From Anaerolineales bacterium HSG24 (GTDB lineage: Bacteria > Chloroflexota > Anaerolineae > 4572-78 > J111): 32,935 bases of DNA. This document shows positions 32,829 through 32,935 of the stretch, in pieces. The stretch is taken from assembly GCA_030377895.1 (NCBI GenBank), contig JAUCGB010000043.1, forward strand, positions 1 to 32,935, given 5' to 3'. The notes under the pieces were generated by a model. The model worked only from the letters and a program-made list of their open reading frames with translations. It made no database searches and was not told where the DNA came from. A program made the translations under genes and the position numbers. The stretch's first letter is position 1. Each line of letters starts with the position of its first letter.

Positions 32829-32935
32829 ATATTTGGGAACATAACACCTGAAATATAAGACATGACCAAAAGGTGTATGATTATTTCTGAATGATAAATT
32901 TTATACGATGGGTCATCACTTATACATCAGGCATA

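Overview
The window looks like chromosomal DNA from a member of the Chloroflexota, probably Anaerolineae-like. This is an inference, made without a database search. It rests on four things: very large secreted proteins built from NBR1-type Ig-like modules that end in a Tyr-Leu-Pro motif, a CHAT-NTPase-WD40 giant protein, a eukaryote-type UDP-glucose pyrophosphorylase, and intergenic DNA crowded with palindromic repeats of the kind common in that phylum. No rRNA, tRNA or CRISPR array was recognised. The feature list gives trimmed starts for five genes (CHAT protein, nusB, fabD, UGPase, RsbW-like kinase), because the longest open frames begin inside hairpins or upstream of the best start signal.

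Region 1 (1-8,110): a 5'-truncated transposase remnant, then two minus-strand genes separated by 39 bases. The first transcribed is a CHAT protease-nSTAND NTPase-transmembrane-WD40 protein of about 1,674 residues. It is followed by a lipid-anchored family 5 solute-binding protein. Two tandem hairpins whose loops are complementary sit just upstream of the CHAT gene.

Region 2 (8,108-16,081): two tandem minus-strand genes for secreted proteins of 1,388 and 1,195 residues. Both carry a phosphodiester-glycosidase (NAGPA-type) domain with a DGGGSS motif, flanked by different sets of adhesive or Ig-like modules. The catalytic cores are visibly AT-richer than their flanks.

Region 3 (16,082-19,165): an accessory island with a truncated IS630-type transposase, several distinct palindromic repeats, a 157-base element with perfect 16-base terminal inverted repeats, and an AAA-ATPase-like/PD-(D/E)XK protein gene bracketed by two copies of a direct repeat. 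It ends at a strong terminator.

Region 4 (19,195-25,197): housekeeping genes on the minus strand in the order yceD, rpmF, fabD, fabG, nusB, tatA/B, tatC, ssnA. They cover ribosome assembly, fatty-acid synthesis, transcription antitermination and twin-arginine export, followed by a metal-dependent aminohydrolase. Structured repeats sit in most of the larger gaps.

Region 5 (25,417-32,828): two plus-strand family 2 glycosyltransferases converge without any gap on a UDP-glucose pyrophosphorylase gene, which could supply nucleotide sugar for glycan synthesis. Upstream of it on the minus strand lie an anti-anti-sigma STAS protein and an RsbW-like kinase (a partner-switching pair), then an M3-family oligoendopeptidase and a Cof-type HAD phosphatase.

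The features most worth attention are the CHAT-STAND-WD40 plus lipoprotein pair with its unusual leader DNA, the paired mosaic NAGPA proteins, and the diverse structured intergenic repeats.
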